Assembly: GCF_021390245.1 (NCBI RefSeq)
Contig: NZ_JAJUXH010000013.1
Location: forward strand, 124,001 to 188,000
Length of the DNA stretch: 64,000 nucleotides
Direction: 5' to 3'
From: Dyadobacter sp. CY323
GTDB taxonomy: Bacteria; Bacteroidota; Bacteroidia; Cytophagales; Spirosomataceae
The position numbers and the translations under genes were made by a program. The stretch's first letter is position 1. Each line of letters opens with the position of its first letter. Positions 26,573 through 35,211 of this stretch are shown here, piece by piece. The notes beneath the pieces are model-generated. The model ran no database searches and was not told where the DNA came from. It saw nothing but the letters and a program-made list of their open reading frames with translations.

Positions 26573-28060
26573 TCAATGTTTAACACTTAATCTAACAATG
26601 CCCGAACGCTGAAAATCCGGCAATGCAATCGTATTCCCATTTTTTAAAACCATTTCTTTATCCTTCCACGGATCGTAAAAACTGACTTTTGCAACCTTCA
26701 CTTTAAAAGGAAGCGTTACGGAAAGCCCGGAAAGTCTTGTTGGTTTTATGCCTTGCCCTAATTCTTTTTCCCAGGTGTTAGCCTGATCGCGGCACCAGAG
26801 CAGCACCGTTTTTTTGCCTTGCAAACCATAGACTGTGAGTCCGTTTTCTTCTTTTACAAAAGGTTTGAAATCCTCCGTACGCGGATCCAGTCCCCGGATC
26901 GCTTTGTTGAAGCGGGCGAGTTGATACCAGAGATGGTGTTTGTCGATATAGTAATCCCAGTGCCAGCTTTGTCCGGGCCCGGCTGCGCCGGCAAAAAACG
27001 CCGCATACAAATAATCGTGAAGCATCATTCCGGCCGAATCTTTCGGGTAGAGTTCGGAGGGTCCCGCGTGATGCGCCTGCACCGCCCCGACTTCCGACAG
27101 CAGTACCGGTTTTTTCAAGTCCCAATCCTTCAATGTGCGCACGGCATCGTAGGCAAGTTTGTCCATGGCACCTTTGCTGACTTCCAGTTTTGCGCCGGGA
27201 TCGAGGTACCGGTGAACCTGCGCGATCTGGTTTCCGGGCATGACCGAGTAATTTCGGTACCATTCCGTAGCGGTTTCGGTATCATAGCTGCCCAGGCTTT
27301 GCATCACGAGTTGTTTTGGCACACGCCGTTTTACTTCGCCAAGCATTTCGCTCGTCCAGTCTTCCAGTATCTTTTTGTCTTCGATCCGGACCGAATTCAT
27401 TTCGTTCCAAAGCTCCCAGCCAAAGACCGTGGGCTCGTCGGCATAACGTTTTGCGAGAAATTCGACCCTTTTTAGATACAGGTCTTTGCCGCGAGCGGTT
27501 GTAAAAAAGTCTTTCATGGACGAGAGACCGCCGCCGCCGCTTTTGTCGTAAATGGGTTTATCGAACGGGACCGAACCGGCAAACATCGGCGGCAGGTTGG
27601 TCAGCGCCCTGAAATTTTCCAGACAAAACTTGATACGTATCCCATTTCGTTTGGCGATTGCAACCAGGCGGTCGATCCGCCGGGCAATCGTTTCGTCGTA
27701 GCTGCCTGCTTTTTCATGCTCCACTTCAAAAGCCGGGGCACTGAGCCAGATACGGGTGAAGTTGCCTCCGTTTTTACCTAACTGATCCAGGTAATACTCC
27801 ATTTTGTTCATGACCGAATCTTCGCTGGAAACAAAGCGCGGCCAGCAGATATTGATCCCCACCGGAATAAAAAGCGCGCCGTTATCCAGTTCCAGGTATG
27901 CGGGATTTAGGGTACTCACGCGAACAAAATTGACCGGGCCAGCCTTTTTAACGGCCACGTCGTTGTTGTGCGCGTCTACGTTTGTCCGGATGTACGCGGC
28001 ACCGCAAAAAACCAAAACCGATAAGATTAAAAAGCTTGCACGGGACATGTAAAAGATCAT
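26573..28060 (-). CDS. GH5-like (cellulase/mannanase clan) glycoside hydrolase
   Basis: A 495-residue exported hydrolase with a TIM barrel of clan GH-A. An N-terminal signal anchor or peptide covers residues 5-25. The substrate-facing start GALFIPVGINICWPRF is followed by NGGNFTRIWLS, the acid/base Glu220 in LWNEM and the nucleophile Glu323 in LLSEVG. After the barrel comes a small beta domain ending in GIVRLSVKH. The pattern fits the family annotated as cellulase-like or endo-beta-mannanase; exact specificity cannot be read. It overlaps the preceding GH10 gene by 4 bp (28057-28060). Within a GH10-rich locus it may act on a mixed hemicellulose backbone or on oligosaccharides. Confidence 0.85.
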   Translation of the reverse strand: MIFYMSRASFLILSVLVFCGAAYIRTNVDAHNNDVAVKKAGPVNFVRVSTLNPAYLELDNGALFIPVGINICWPRFVSSEDSVMNKMEYYLDQLGKNGGNFTRIWLSAPAFEVEHEKAGSYDETIARRIDRLVAIAKRNGIRIKFCLENFRALTNLPPMFAGSVPFDKPIYDKSGGGGLSSMKDFFTTARGKDLYLKRVEFLAKRYADEPTVFGWELWNEMNSVRIEDKKILEDWTSEMLGEVKRRVPKQLVMQSLGSYDTETATEWYRNYSVMPGNQIAQVHRYLDPGAKLEVSKGAMDKLAYDAVRTLKDWDLKKPVLLSEVGAVQAHHAGPSELYPKDSAGMMLHDYLYAAFFAGAAGPGQSWHWDYYIDKHHLWYQLARFNKAIRGLDPRTEDFKPFVKEENGLTVYGLQGKKTVLLWCRDQANTWEKELGQGIKPTRLSGLSVTLPFKVKVAKVSFYDPWKDKEMVLKNGNTIALPDFQRSGIVRLSVKH

Positions 28061-29598
28061 TTAATGCCGTCACCGTTTTTCTTTAAAGAGAAAACCTCTT
28101 CTCTGTATTCGCCCGACTTATCCTTCCAGGTCACGCGGTATTTGCCTTTATATCCCCGAAAATTCACCTTGTTATTTTTGTCTGTTTTGGCAGTGAGCGA
28201 GGTCACCCATTCCTGGGTGATGAGTTTTTGCAGCGCGAAAAAGGAGGATTTAGGCTCCATATTTCTGCTGAACAATCCCGATGTGGTCGGTTCTCCCGGG
28301 GCACCGCAGTCGTCAACAATATTCCACCAGGTAATGCCCATCATGTTTTCAATGCTAAACCACATCCGGTATAGATTGTAAGCGATCACCGCCTGAATGT
28401 CCCTGCCTTTTTCATTGTCGTCCGGTGCGGTAATGGTTATTTCGCTCAAATGGATCGGCAATTTCGCCTGGCTCATAATCTTCATTTTATCCCAAACCAT
28501 CTTAGGCGTTTCGATCTCTTTTCCGGCTGCTACATCCAGACATTGCTGGGGATTAAAAAGGTGCATCTGAGATCCGAGGATATCGATGCGACGGCCCTTT
28601 GCCAGCAGGTCCTTTACCTGGTCGGTGTAGTTCTGGTTATTCATGTAGTCATTGATATTCAGCAGGACATTTTTCGGGAAAACCGCATTGGCCTTCTCGA
28701 ACGTCCGGTTGGTGTAATCACCGGGAAGCAGATTTCCGTATTTACTGTTTGTGATGGCATCACCGGTCGTTGCATTTCCATGAAAATCAACGGCACTTTC
28801 ATTCACCACATCCCATCCAGGAACTTTATCCCCATAGTAAGCTGCCAACTCTTCCACTCTTTTGTCGAATGCGCGGCCCACAGCAGCTACATATTCCGGG
28901 GCCAGGGCTGCTACTTCTTTCGCAGTAAGTTTTCCCAGCTCTTCCTTGGTGTATTTGGCCAACTTCTGTTTTTCAGCTTTTGAGCAAAACTGTTCGTATA
29001 GCCATTCCGGATGCTGCCACTTCGGATTCCCCCAGGCGATTGTATGCCCATAAGGGCGAATGCCCCGGCTGATGCAAAAATCGACAATGGGATCGGGAGC
29101 GGGACGACGCCAATGCGGTTCGTTTTTAGGCTTTTTGACCGCGTTCCAGTACGATTCGGTATCCCAGTATTCCTGTCTGAACCGGGGACGGTTCGGTTCC
29201 ATTTCAAACTTTTTCCAATAAAAAGGAATAGTGGCCGAGTTAAACAAAGTACCAAACAACTCCTTATACCGCCTGTTCCGCTCGACCGTCCCCAACTGAT
29301 CGTAGTTAAAAATATTCGCCCCAAAGATAAAATCATGCGATATCTGCTCAATTTTGACTTCGGTTCCCGGCGCGACATCTGTGAAATTCAGTGATGCGTC
29401 CGCTTTTCTGTACAGATCAATGTCCTTATCGATTTTACTTTGCACGTCGGCATTCCACAATTTCCAGTAACCTTCCGACATGATTTTTTTGGCAGAAGTA
29501 TAGTTCCATGACGGATTCTCAGGTTTCGTTTGTGAGACGACCGGCGTCGCTGCTGCCAGCGCACTGATCAGTATTACAACTAATTTTACTCGTTTCAT
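28057..29598 (-). CDS. GH10 family enzyme (endo-beta-1,4-xylanase type), longer copy
   Basis: A 513-residue exported paralogue of the GH10 at 23186-24529. The signal peptide ends near VVSQ. Acid/base is Glu267 (WDVVNES), nucleophile Glu386 (HLSEITIT). As in the other copy the conserved WHxQ after GHT is lost; here it reads WGNPKW (Trp189-Gly190). A charged, Lys/Ala-rich helical insert at about residues 206-243, between PEWLYEQF and the acid/base strand, is absent from the other copy. It is the first enzyme gene after SusD (43 bp) and is likely the leading depolymerase of the locus. Confidence 0.9.
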   Translation of the reverse strand: MKRVKLVVILISALAAATPVVSQTKPENPSWNYTSAKKIMSEGYWKLWNADVQSKIDKDIDLYRKADASLNFTDVAPGTEVKIEQISHDFIFGANIFNYDQLGTVERNRRYKELFGTLFNSATIPFYWKKFEMEPNRPRFRQEYWDTESYWNAVKKPKNEPHWRRPAPDPIVDFCISRGIRPYGHTIAWGNPKWQHPEWLYEQFCSKAEKQKLAKYTKEELGKLTAKEVAALAPEYVAAVGRAFDKRVEELAAYYGDKVPGWDVVNESAVDFHGNATTGDAITNSKYGNLLPGDYTNRTFEKANAVFPKNVLLNINDYMNNQNYTDQVKDLLAKGRRIDILGSQMHLFNPQQCLDVAAGKEIETPKMVWDKMKIMSQAKLPIHLSEITITAPDDNEKGRDIQAVIAYNLYRMWFSIENMMGITWWNIVDDCGAPGEPTTSGLFSRNMEPKSSFFALQKLITQEWVTSLTAKTDKNNKVNFRGYKGKYRVTWKDKSGEYREEVFSLKKNGDGIK

Positions 29599-29641
29599 TT
29601 TTGGGTAAATATCTGGTTAGAGTTTAGGAATAGGCCGCTTT

Positions 29642-31090
29642 TCAGTAGCCCGGGTTTTGGTCTTTTGAAGGATCCAGGGCGGTATTGAAATTGAGCTCAC
29701 CGACGGGCACCGGCCAAAACAAATGTTTGTCGGCTACATCTTTTCCGGTAGCTGCCTTAATGATCTGTTTCAGCTTGGGGGTACCCAATCTTTTCAGGTC
29801 CAGCCAGCGTTTGGCTTCGTACTGCGTCTCGTACCCTCTCTCAGCTAGCACCAGGTCGTTGAAAGTGTCTGCCGTATAACCGCTCAAAACAAAATCAACC
29901 GCAGATACGCTGGTCGCGGGCAGGCCGTAAGCACGGCGATGCACCTGATTCAATGCCTCCAATCCTGCAGCAGTTGGCCCGTTGTTAACACGGTTATCTG
30001 CTTCGGCGAATAGGAGCAGAATGTCCGCGTAGCGATAGATCGGAAAATCATTGCCGGCCGCCGTCTGGTTCGGAGCCAGCGGATCCGAGAATTTCTTGCA
30101 AAGTATTGTATTCGGCCCCAATCCGATATCATATTTTATCCAGTTGAAGCTTTTCCGCAGATCGGCATTGTTCCAGCCTTTCTGGACCGGGTTAGTCTGG
30201 GTGTCACTGTAATGCGCGTAAAAACCGCCTGCGCCGTGTAATTTTGTGCCCGGATGATGCGCAAACATAGCCAGGTACATGCCCTGATTATTTTGCCTGG
30301 TCATTTTCAGATAAAATATTTCCTCCGGAGAAGTCACGACGGTGGGGCCAAAAACCTTGTCGAAATCGGCTGCTACCGTAACCGGAACCAATGAATACTT
30401 TTTAGACTGAATGACTTCGTTCGCCTTATCGCGGGCTTCCTTGTATTTGTTTTGCGTAAAATAAACTTCGGCCAGAGCCGCCTTCGCTGCCCATTTGGTC
30501 GCCCGGCCCAGCTGGGTTTGGGTTTCAGGCAGATTGGCTTCGGCTTCCAACAAATCACTGACAATTAACTTGTATACTTCTTCTACGGGACTGCGCGGCA
30601 CATTTGGTTCGTCCAATGTAGCTTCCGTGCGGATGGGTACAGCTCCCCAGTTTCTAACAAGCCAAAAGTAATTGTAGGCACGCAAGAACTTGGATTCGGC
30701 GACGAATTTGGCAGCATCTGCGGGGCTAATGGACGAACCTTTGGGCGCATTGGCAATGACCAGATTCGCATTGCGGATACCAAGGTAAAACAGCCGCCAG
30801 CCATCATCCGTCCTGGGAATGTTCGTAGAATTCAATCCCTGAAAATCACTCAGCACGAGATAGCTTCCCCTACCATAACTGTAATCTGTATACGCTTCCA
30901 ATTGCGCACCCAGCTGGCCGCTGATCCCGTTGGCCGCACGCAGCTGTTCGTAAACGGCATTCACCGCCGTTTCCACTTCGCCCGCCGTGTTATAGAAAGT
31001 TTCTACGGCGACAGCCTTTGGTTTTTCCGTCAGAATATCCTCACAGGACATGAGCAGGAAAAGGGGTATGATTAGAAATATCTTTTTCAT
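29642..31090 (-). CDS. SusD/RagB-type nutrient-binding lipoprotein
   Basis: A 482-residue surface lipoprotein with lipobox LFLLMSC at about residue 16. It has the SusD helical core (AESKFLRAYNYFWLVRNWGA, AALAEVYFTQNKYKEARDKA), RYADILLLFAEADNRVNNGP, LAERGYETQYEAKRWLDLKR and a C-terminal LFWPVPVGELNFN block. It is not close to the SusD pair in the sulfatase units; its C-terminal end (PSKDQNPGY) differs. It lies 27 bp behind its SusC partner and should bind the polysaccharide degraded by the GH10 enzymes. Confidence 0.94.
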   Translation of the reverse strand: MKKIFLIIPLFLLMSCEDILTEKPKAVAVETFYNTAGEVETAVNAVYEQLRAANGISGQLGAQLEAYTDYSYGRGSYLVLSDFQGLNSTNIPRTDDGWRLFYLGIRNANLVIANAPKGSSISPADAAKFVAESKFLRAYNYFWLVRNWGAVPIRTEATLDEPNVPRSPVEEVYKLIVSDLLEAEANLPETQTQLGRATKWAAKAALAEVYFTQNKYKEARDKANEVIQSKKYSLVPVTVAADFDKVFGPTVVTSPEEIFYLKMTRQNNQGMYLAMFAHHPGTKLHGAGGFYAHYSDTQTNPVQKGWNNADLRKSFNWIKYDIGLGPNTILCKKFSDPLAPNQTAAGNDFPIYRYADILLLFAEADNRVNNGPTAAGLEALNQVHRRAYGLPATSVSAVDFVLSGYTADTFNDLVLAERGYETQYEAKRWLDLKRLGTPKLKQIIKAATGKDVADKHLFWPVPVGELNFNTALDPSKDQNPGY

Positions 31091-31117
31091 GAAAGTTCTG
31101 ATAATGATTTGGAAAAA

Positions 31118-34108
31118 TTAAAACCCGACCCGGATACCCGCCGTAACCGACTTGGACGTAGGATAGCTGTAATGGTCTATGCCCTGACCCAGCGAGTTCG
31201 CTCCGCCTTGTGAATTGGTTTCCGGATCCCACCAGGAATATTTGGTAAATGTGAGCAGATTCTGTCCGCTCACGTAGATCTGAGCCGAACGCATCCATTT
31301 TACATTCCAATCCGAAAGTGGCAGATTGTAAGCCAGTTGTATATTCCGAAGCCTCATGTAAGAACCGTCCTCAACCAGCCTGTCAGAATAGTTATAGGAA
31401 TTGGCTCTGGAAATGACCGGATATTTGGCGTTGGTGTTAGTCGGCGTCCAGTGATTGGTATACACTTCACGGGGCATGTTCAGACCAAAACCGTAGTCGA
31501 GGGTGTTGTTGATCGAACTTACATTCACCAGGTCGTTGCCTTGCGTGCCCTGCAAAAAGATAGAGAGTTCCAGGCCTTTAAAAGACATATTGGAATTGAT
31601 CCCGTAAATAAAGTCAGGATTAGGATTCCCAATAATGGTTTTATCGAGCTGATTGATCACCGCATCGCCATTCAGGTCTTTATAAATTTCTTTTCCAAGT
31701 TCATTGTAGCCATTTTTAACATACCCATAAAATACGCTCATCGGCTCTCCTTCCCGAAGCAGGTTTGCATTGTCGCTGATGAGCGTGACGCCAACACTTC
31801 CTCCCAGAATATCCGCACCGTTATAGAGTTTGACCACCTTGTTGCGGTTGAAAGATATGTTTGCACCCAGGTCCCATTTAAATGCCTTATCAAGGATAGT
31901 TGCGTCCAGAGCAAGTTCAAGTCCTTTGTTCTGGATCTGACCTACATTTTGAATGGTGCTAGTAAACCCAAAGCCTGTTGGCAACTGGACGGTATTGAGC
32001 AGATCGCGGGTATTTTTGATGTAATAGTCTAGCGAAAGCCGATACCGGTTGTTGAAAAAAGCGGCATCCACACCAAAATCCAGCTGCTCGGTCGTTTCCC
32101 ATTTCAGGTTACCCGGCAACCGGGTCCCGGGAGCAAACGTATTGTAGAGTGCATCATCAAAAACAGTTTTCCCTGCGACAAGATTGTTCAGCGTAGCATA
32201 AGCCCCGATAGCCTGACTACCCGTCAGCCCCCAGCTGCTTCTCAACTTAAGATCGCTGATGGAAGAGATATTTTTAATAAAGTCCTCCTCCGAAAGCCTC
32301 CATGCGAGGGCCGCCGACGGGAAATACCCCCATTGACCGCCTTTACTGTATTTGGATGACCCATCGGCCCTAAAACTAAATGTAGCCAGATACTTGCTGT
32401 TATAACTGTAGTTGATCCGCCCAAGGTATGACAGCAGTGTGCTGAAAGAATAACTTGAACTCGGTATGCCCGGAGAATTTGCAGAGCCCAGGTTAGCCGT
32501 TTCCGTCACATTGCTCAGAAATCCGACTCCCGATCCTCCCAGACCTTTGTTGAGGAAATCCTGATAGGTAAATCCTGCAACGGCAGATATGCTATGCTTG
32601 TCTGCCAGCGTTTTGATGTAGCTGATCGTATTTTCACTTAGCAAACTCGTTGCCCGGCTGTCGGAAACACTGGCAGTTCCCTGCGAGTTGATAAACTTGG
32701 TTGTGGTGTAACCTTCCGTAATATCATCGCTGTTTTCAATACCTCCTGAAATCTTTATCGCAAGCCCGTCAAACGGCTTAAATATCAGCGCCGCATTGGC
32801 CAGTATCCTGTTGGCGTCGACGTCATCGGTTTGTTCGTTGATGTAGTTCAACGGATTGGTGAGTACATTGGAAATGAAGGGGTATGCGGTTGCAAGCGCC
32901 CAGTACGAGCCGTCATCATTATAGGGTGTAAGAGTAGGTGGCGCTGAAATGGCCGCCGATATCAGCGAAGCGCCGCGGTTCCCCCCACCATTGTTTTGGC
33001 GGCTTGTTTTGATTTTGGTAAGTGTAGCGCTGTAATTCAGGCTAAACATCTTACTTACATCCGTCGTCACAGCAGCTCTTAATGAATACCGTTTGTAATT
33101 ACTGCCGATCACGATCCCTTCCTGGTCGAAAATGCTGCCGCCGATAGAAAACCTGGTTTTCTCAGTTCCACCACTTACTGTCAGGTTGTGCGTCTGCATC
33201 GGCGCCTTTCTGAAAATCAGGTCCTGCCAGTCGAAGCCTTCGCCAAAACCATCGATTTGGGCCTGTGTAAAATAAGGTGCCACCTTATCTGTGGCCGCCT
33301 GCTCGTTGTAGAACATCGCATATTCCTTCGCATTCATCAGATCCAGCTTTTTCCTTAACGTAGCCTGGCTGTAGCTGCCCTCGTAGTCAACTTGCATTTT
33401 ACCTGCTTTCCCCTGCTTTGTCGTAATGATCACGACGCCATTGGCGCCTCTGGAACCGTAAATGGCTGTGGCAGAAGCGTCTTTGAGGATTTCTATGCTT
33501 TCTATATCGCTATTGTTAATAATGGTCGGATTGGTTCCTGAAGTGGGGAAGCCATCCACCACATAAAGCGGTTCGTTGGCACCCTGGACCGAGTTCGTAC
33601 CGCGTATCCTAACGCTCACGCCCGCTCCCGGCGCGCCGGTATTCTGTGTTACCTGAACCCCCGGGGCCCTGCCCGACATGGCCTGAAGGACATTGGTTGC
33701 CGGAAAAGCATTGATCTCTTTGGCTTTAACCTGAGACAGCGATCCCGTCAGGTCGCTTTTTTTAACCGTGCCATAACCTACTACAACCACCTCCGATAAT
33801 TGCTGATCGTTTTGCTGCAGGGTTACATTAAGAATGGATTGATTCGCTGTGCTGAGTTCCGTGGAATTGTAACCCACAAACGAAAATATCAGAACCGCGT
33901 CACTTGCCGGTAGCCCGATGCTGTAAGCTCCCTGGGAGTCCGTCGTTGTTCCCTGAGTTGTTCCTTTGATCAGGATACTGACACCGGGCAACGCTTCCCT
34001 GTCAGATCCTGTAACCTTGCCCGAAACGGTCCGGCTCTGTGCATTTGCGCCATACGCATGCAAAAGCACACATATCGCTAAAAACCTCACGTAAATTATT
34101 GCTTTCAT
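31118..34108 (-). CDS. SusC/RagA-type TonB-linked outer-membrane transporter heading the xylan-type locus
   Basis: A 996-residue transporter with signal peptide (ending GANAQS), CarboxypepD_reg-like domain (TVSGKVTGSDREALPGVSI), the LSEVVVVGYGTVKKSDLTGS linker, plug (VRIRGTNSVQGANEPLYVVD, DIESIEILKDASATAIYGSR) and barrel ending in TAGIRVGF. No STN domain, so control is probably by the adjacent IclR regulator and not by an ECF system. It is the first gene of a minus-strand run that extends, with several overlaps, to about 17.4 kb. A 19-bp AT-rich palindrome lies 21-39 nt upstream of its ATG. Confidence 0.95.
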   Translation of the reverse strand: MKAIIYVRFLAICVLLHAYGANAQSRTVSGKVTGSDREALPGVSILIKGTTQGTTTDSQGAYSIGLPASDAVLIFSFVGYNSTELSTANQSILNVTLQQNDQQLSEVVVVGYGTVKKSDLTGSLSQVKAKEINAFPATNVLQAMSGRAPGVQVTQNTGAPGAGVSVRIRGTNSVQGANEPLYVVDGFPTSGTNPTIINNSDIESIEILKDASATAIYGSRGANGVVIITTKQGKAGKMQVDYEGSYSQATLRKKLDLMNAKEYAMFYNEQAATDKVAPYFTQAQIDGFGEGFDWQDLIFRKAPMQTHNLTVSGGTEKTRFSIGGSIFDQEGIVIGSNYKRYSLRAAVTTDVSKMFSLNYSATLTKIKTSRQNNGGGNRGASLISAAISAPPTLTPYNDDGSYWALATAYPFISNVLTNPLNYINEQTDDVDANRILANAALIFKPFDGLAIKISGGIENSDDITEGYTTTKFINSQGTASVSDSRATSLLSENTISYIKTLADKHSISAVAGFTYQDFLNKGLGGSGVGFLSNVTETANLGSANSPGIPSSSYSFSTLLSYLGRINYSYNSKYLATFSFRADGSSKYSKGGQWGYFPSAALAWRLSEEDFIKNISSISDLKLRSSWGLTGSQAIGAYATLNNLVAGKTVFDDALYNTFAPGTRLPGNLKWETTEQLDFGVDAAFFNNRYRLSLDYYIKNTRDLLNTVQLPTGFGFTSTIQNVGQIQNKGLELALDATILDKAFKWDLGANISFNRNKVVKLYNGADILGGSVGVTLISDNANLLREGEPMSVFYGYVKNGYNELGKEIYKDLNGDAVINQLDKTIIGNPNPDFIYGINSNMSFKGLELSIFLQGTQGNDLVNVSSINNTLDYGFGLNMPREVYTNHWTPTNTNAKYPVISRANSYNYSDRLVEDGSYMRLRNIQLAYNLPLSDWNVKWMRSAQIYVSGQNLLTFTKYSWWDPETNSQGGANSLGQGIDHYSYPTSKSVTAGIRVGF

Positions 34109-34128
34109 CAGGTTGAGGATTACTTGTT

Positions 34129-34147
34129 AATTTTATATTATAAAATT
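34129..34147. promoter_or_regulatory. Candidate IclR operator upstream of susC
   Basis: AATTTTAT (34129-34136) and ATAAAATT (34140-34147) form a perfect palindrome around ATT, 20 nt upstream of the susC ATG. A second overlapping inverted repeat, TTATAAAAT (34138-34146) / ATTTTATAA (34155-34163), extends the structure. A near copy (16 of 19 positions) occurs just upstream of the IclR gene. Shared sequence, symmetry and place suggest a regulator site; AT-richness is a caveat. Confidence 0.45.
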
Positions 34148-34256
34148 GAATTTTATTTTATAACAATATTCACACATTAGAAATCTCGTTCCAAATTTTA
34201 TATCCACTTTTTTACATTTATTTTTGATAATGTCCTAAATACGATATGACAGACTA

Positions 34257-34285
34257 CAAAAAAAGGAGGCACTTTAAGCCTCCTT
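34257..34285 (-). terminator. Intrinsic terminator of the IclR gene
   Basis: On the minus strand, AAGGAGGC and GCCTCCTT (34263-34270 and 34278-34285 on the plus strand) make a perfect 8-bp stem with a 7-nt loop, followed by an uninterrupted T-run. It begins 20 nt after the IclR stop codon. It separates the regulator from the susC operon, which therefore needs its own promoter. Confidence 0.85.
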
Positions 34286-34305
34286 CGGTTAGAATTTACC
34301 CCGGA

Positions 34306-35046
34306 TCAATGTTTGAGTTTCTGAGAAATACGGTCGGCTGTTGATTTGAGCTTCTCAACAAGTGCTATCTTATCCATATTCATGTACCTGTATTCCGGCA
34401 GATAAATACTGAGGCTTGCGACGACTTTACTGTTTTTCTGTATGGCAACAGCCAGGCCGATCACCTGCCTCCCGGGCAGAACTTGCAGGGCACACCGCTC
34501 TGCCCTTATTTTTCCAATCGCCTCCATTAAGCCTTCCGGACTGTGCGCCTCCTTCCAAACCAGTTCAGAGGGAAGTCCATATTTGGCTATAAAACGCTCT
34601 ATATCAATGTCAGGCAACATAGCCAGCAGCAATCTTCCCGAAGCCGAATCATAAACATGCTTTTCCTCCGCAGTTCGCACCTGCAATTCCTGCTCAGCGC
34701 TGATCCGGTGGATAACAATCCTGTTTTCTCCATTCAGAATAGCCAGGAGGCTGTTTTCATTGATCAAAGCAGTCAACTTTTCCATTTCCGGCGCCGACAT
34801 CTCGATCAGGTCTTTGCGATAGGCATCGTTGCCTGACAACGTGTACGCCCTGCTTCCAAGCACATATCCCTTCTTTGTTCCGACCTGTTCCAGATACTTT
34901 CTGGAAACAAGCGTTTTGATGATGTTGGCGCACGTTCCGTGATTAAGGCCAAGGTTATCAGCAATGTCGCCGAGTGACCTCGGTTTTTCTGGGTTGGCCG
35001 AGATGATCTCCAAAATATCTAGCGCCCTATTAATAACCTGTATCAT
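34306..35046 (-). CDS. IclR-family transcriptional regulator
   Basis: A 246-residue regulator. The N-terminal winged helix-turn-helix spans about residues 1-70 (RALDILEIISANPEKPRSLG, LGLNHGTCANIIKTLVSRKY). The C-terminal effector domain follows (ASGRLLLAMLP, and VAIQKNSKVVASLSIYLPEY). IclR members often sense small organic or sugar acids, for example KdgR with 2-keto-3-deoxygluconate. This fits the sugar-acid dehydratase encoded in the adjoining operon. Same strand as the operon but closed off by its own terminator. A palindrome matching the susC upstream site lies 9 nt before its ATG, suggesting autoregulation. Confidence 0.92.
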   Translation of the reverse strand: MIQVINRALDILEIISANPEKPRSLGDIADNLGLNHGTCANIIKTLVSRKYLEQVGTKKGYVLGSRAYTLSGNDAYRKDLIEMSAPEMEKLTALINENSLLAILNGENRIVIHRISAEQELQVRTAEEKHVYDSASGRLLLAMLPDIDIERFIAKYGLPSELVWKEAHSPEGLMEAIGKIRAERCALQVLPGRQVIGLAVAIQKNSKVVASLSIYLPEYRYMNMDKIALVEKLKSTADRISQKLKH

Positions 35047-35054
35047 TACATTTA

Positions 35055-35073
35055 AATTTTACAATATAAAAGT
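35055..35073. promoter_or_regulatory. Candidate autoregulatory operator of the IclR gene
   Basis: AATTTTA (35055-35061), CAA, TATAAAA (35065-35071), then GT: a 19-mer identical at 16 positions to the palindrome at 34129-34147 upstream of susC. It lies 8 nt upstream of the IclR start, where a bound repressor would block its own transcription. Spacing relative to the start codon differs between the two sites. Confidence 0.4.
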
Positions 35074-35211
35074 AACAATTTCAGGATAATAACATTGCCT
35101 GGGATTTGCAATTTTTTACGGATTAAAGAATTCGGTGTCTTTTACCATCCCCAATCGAACCGGTAGCCGGAAGCTTTTAAGTTCTGCTGGGAATGGGAAT
35201 TCCTGGAAACA

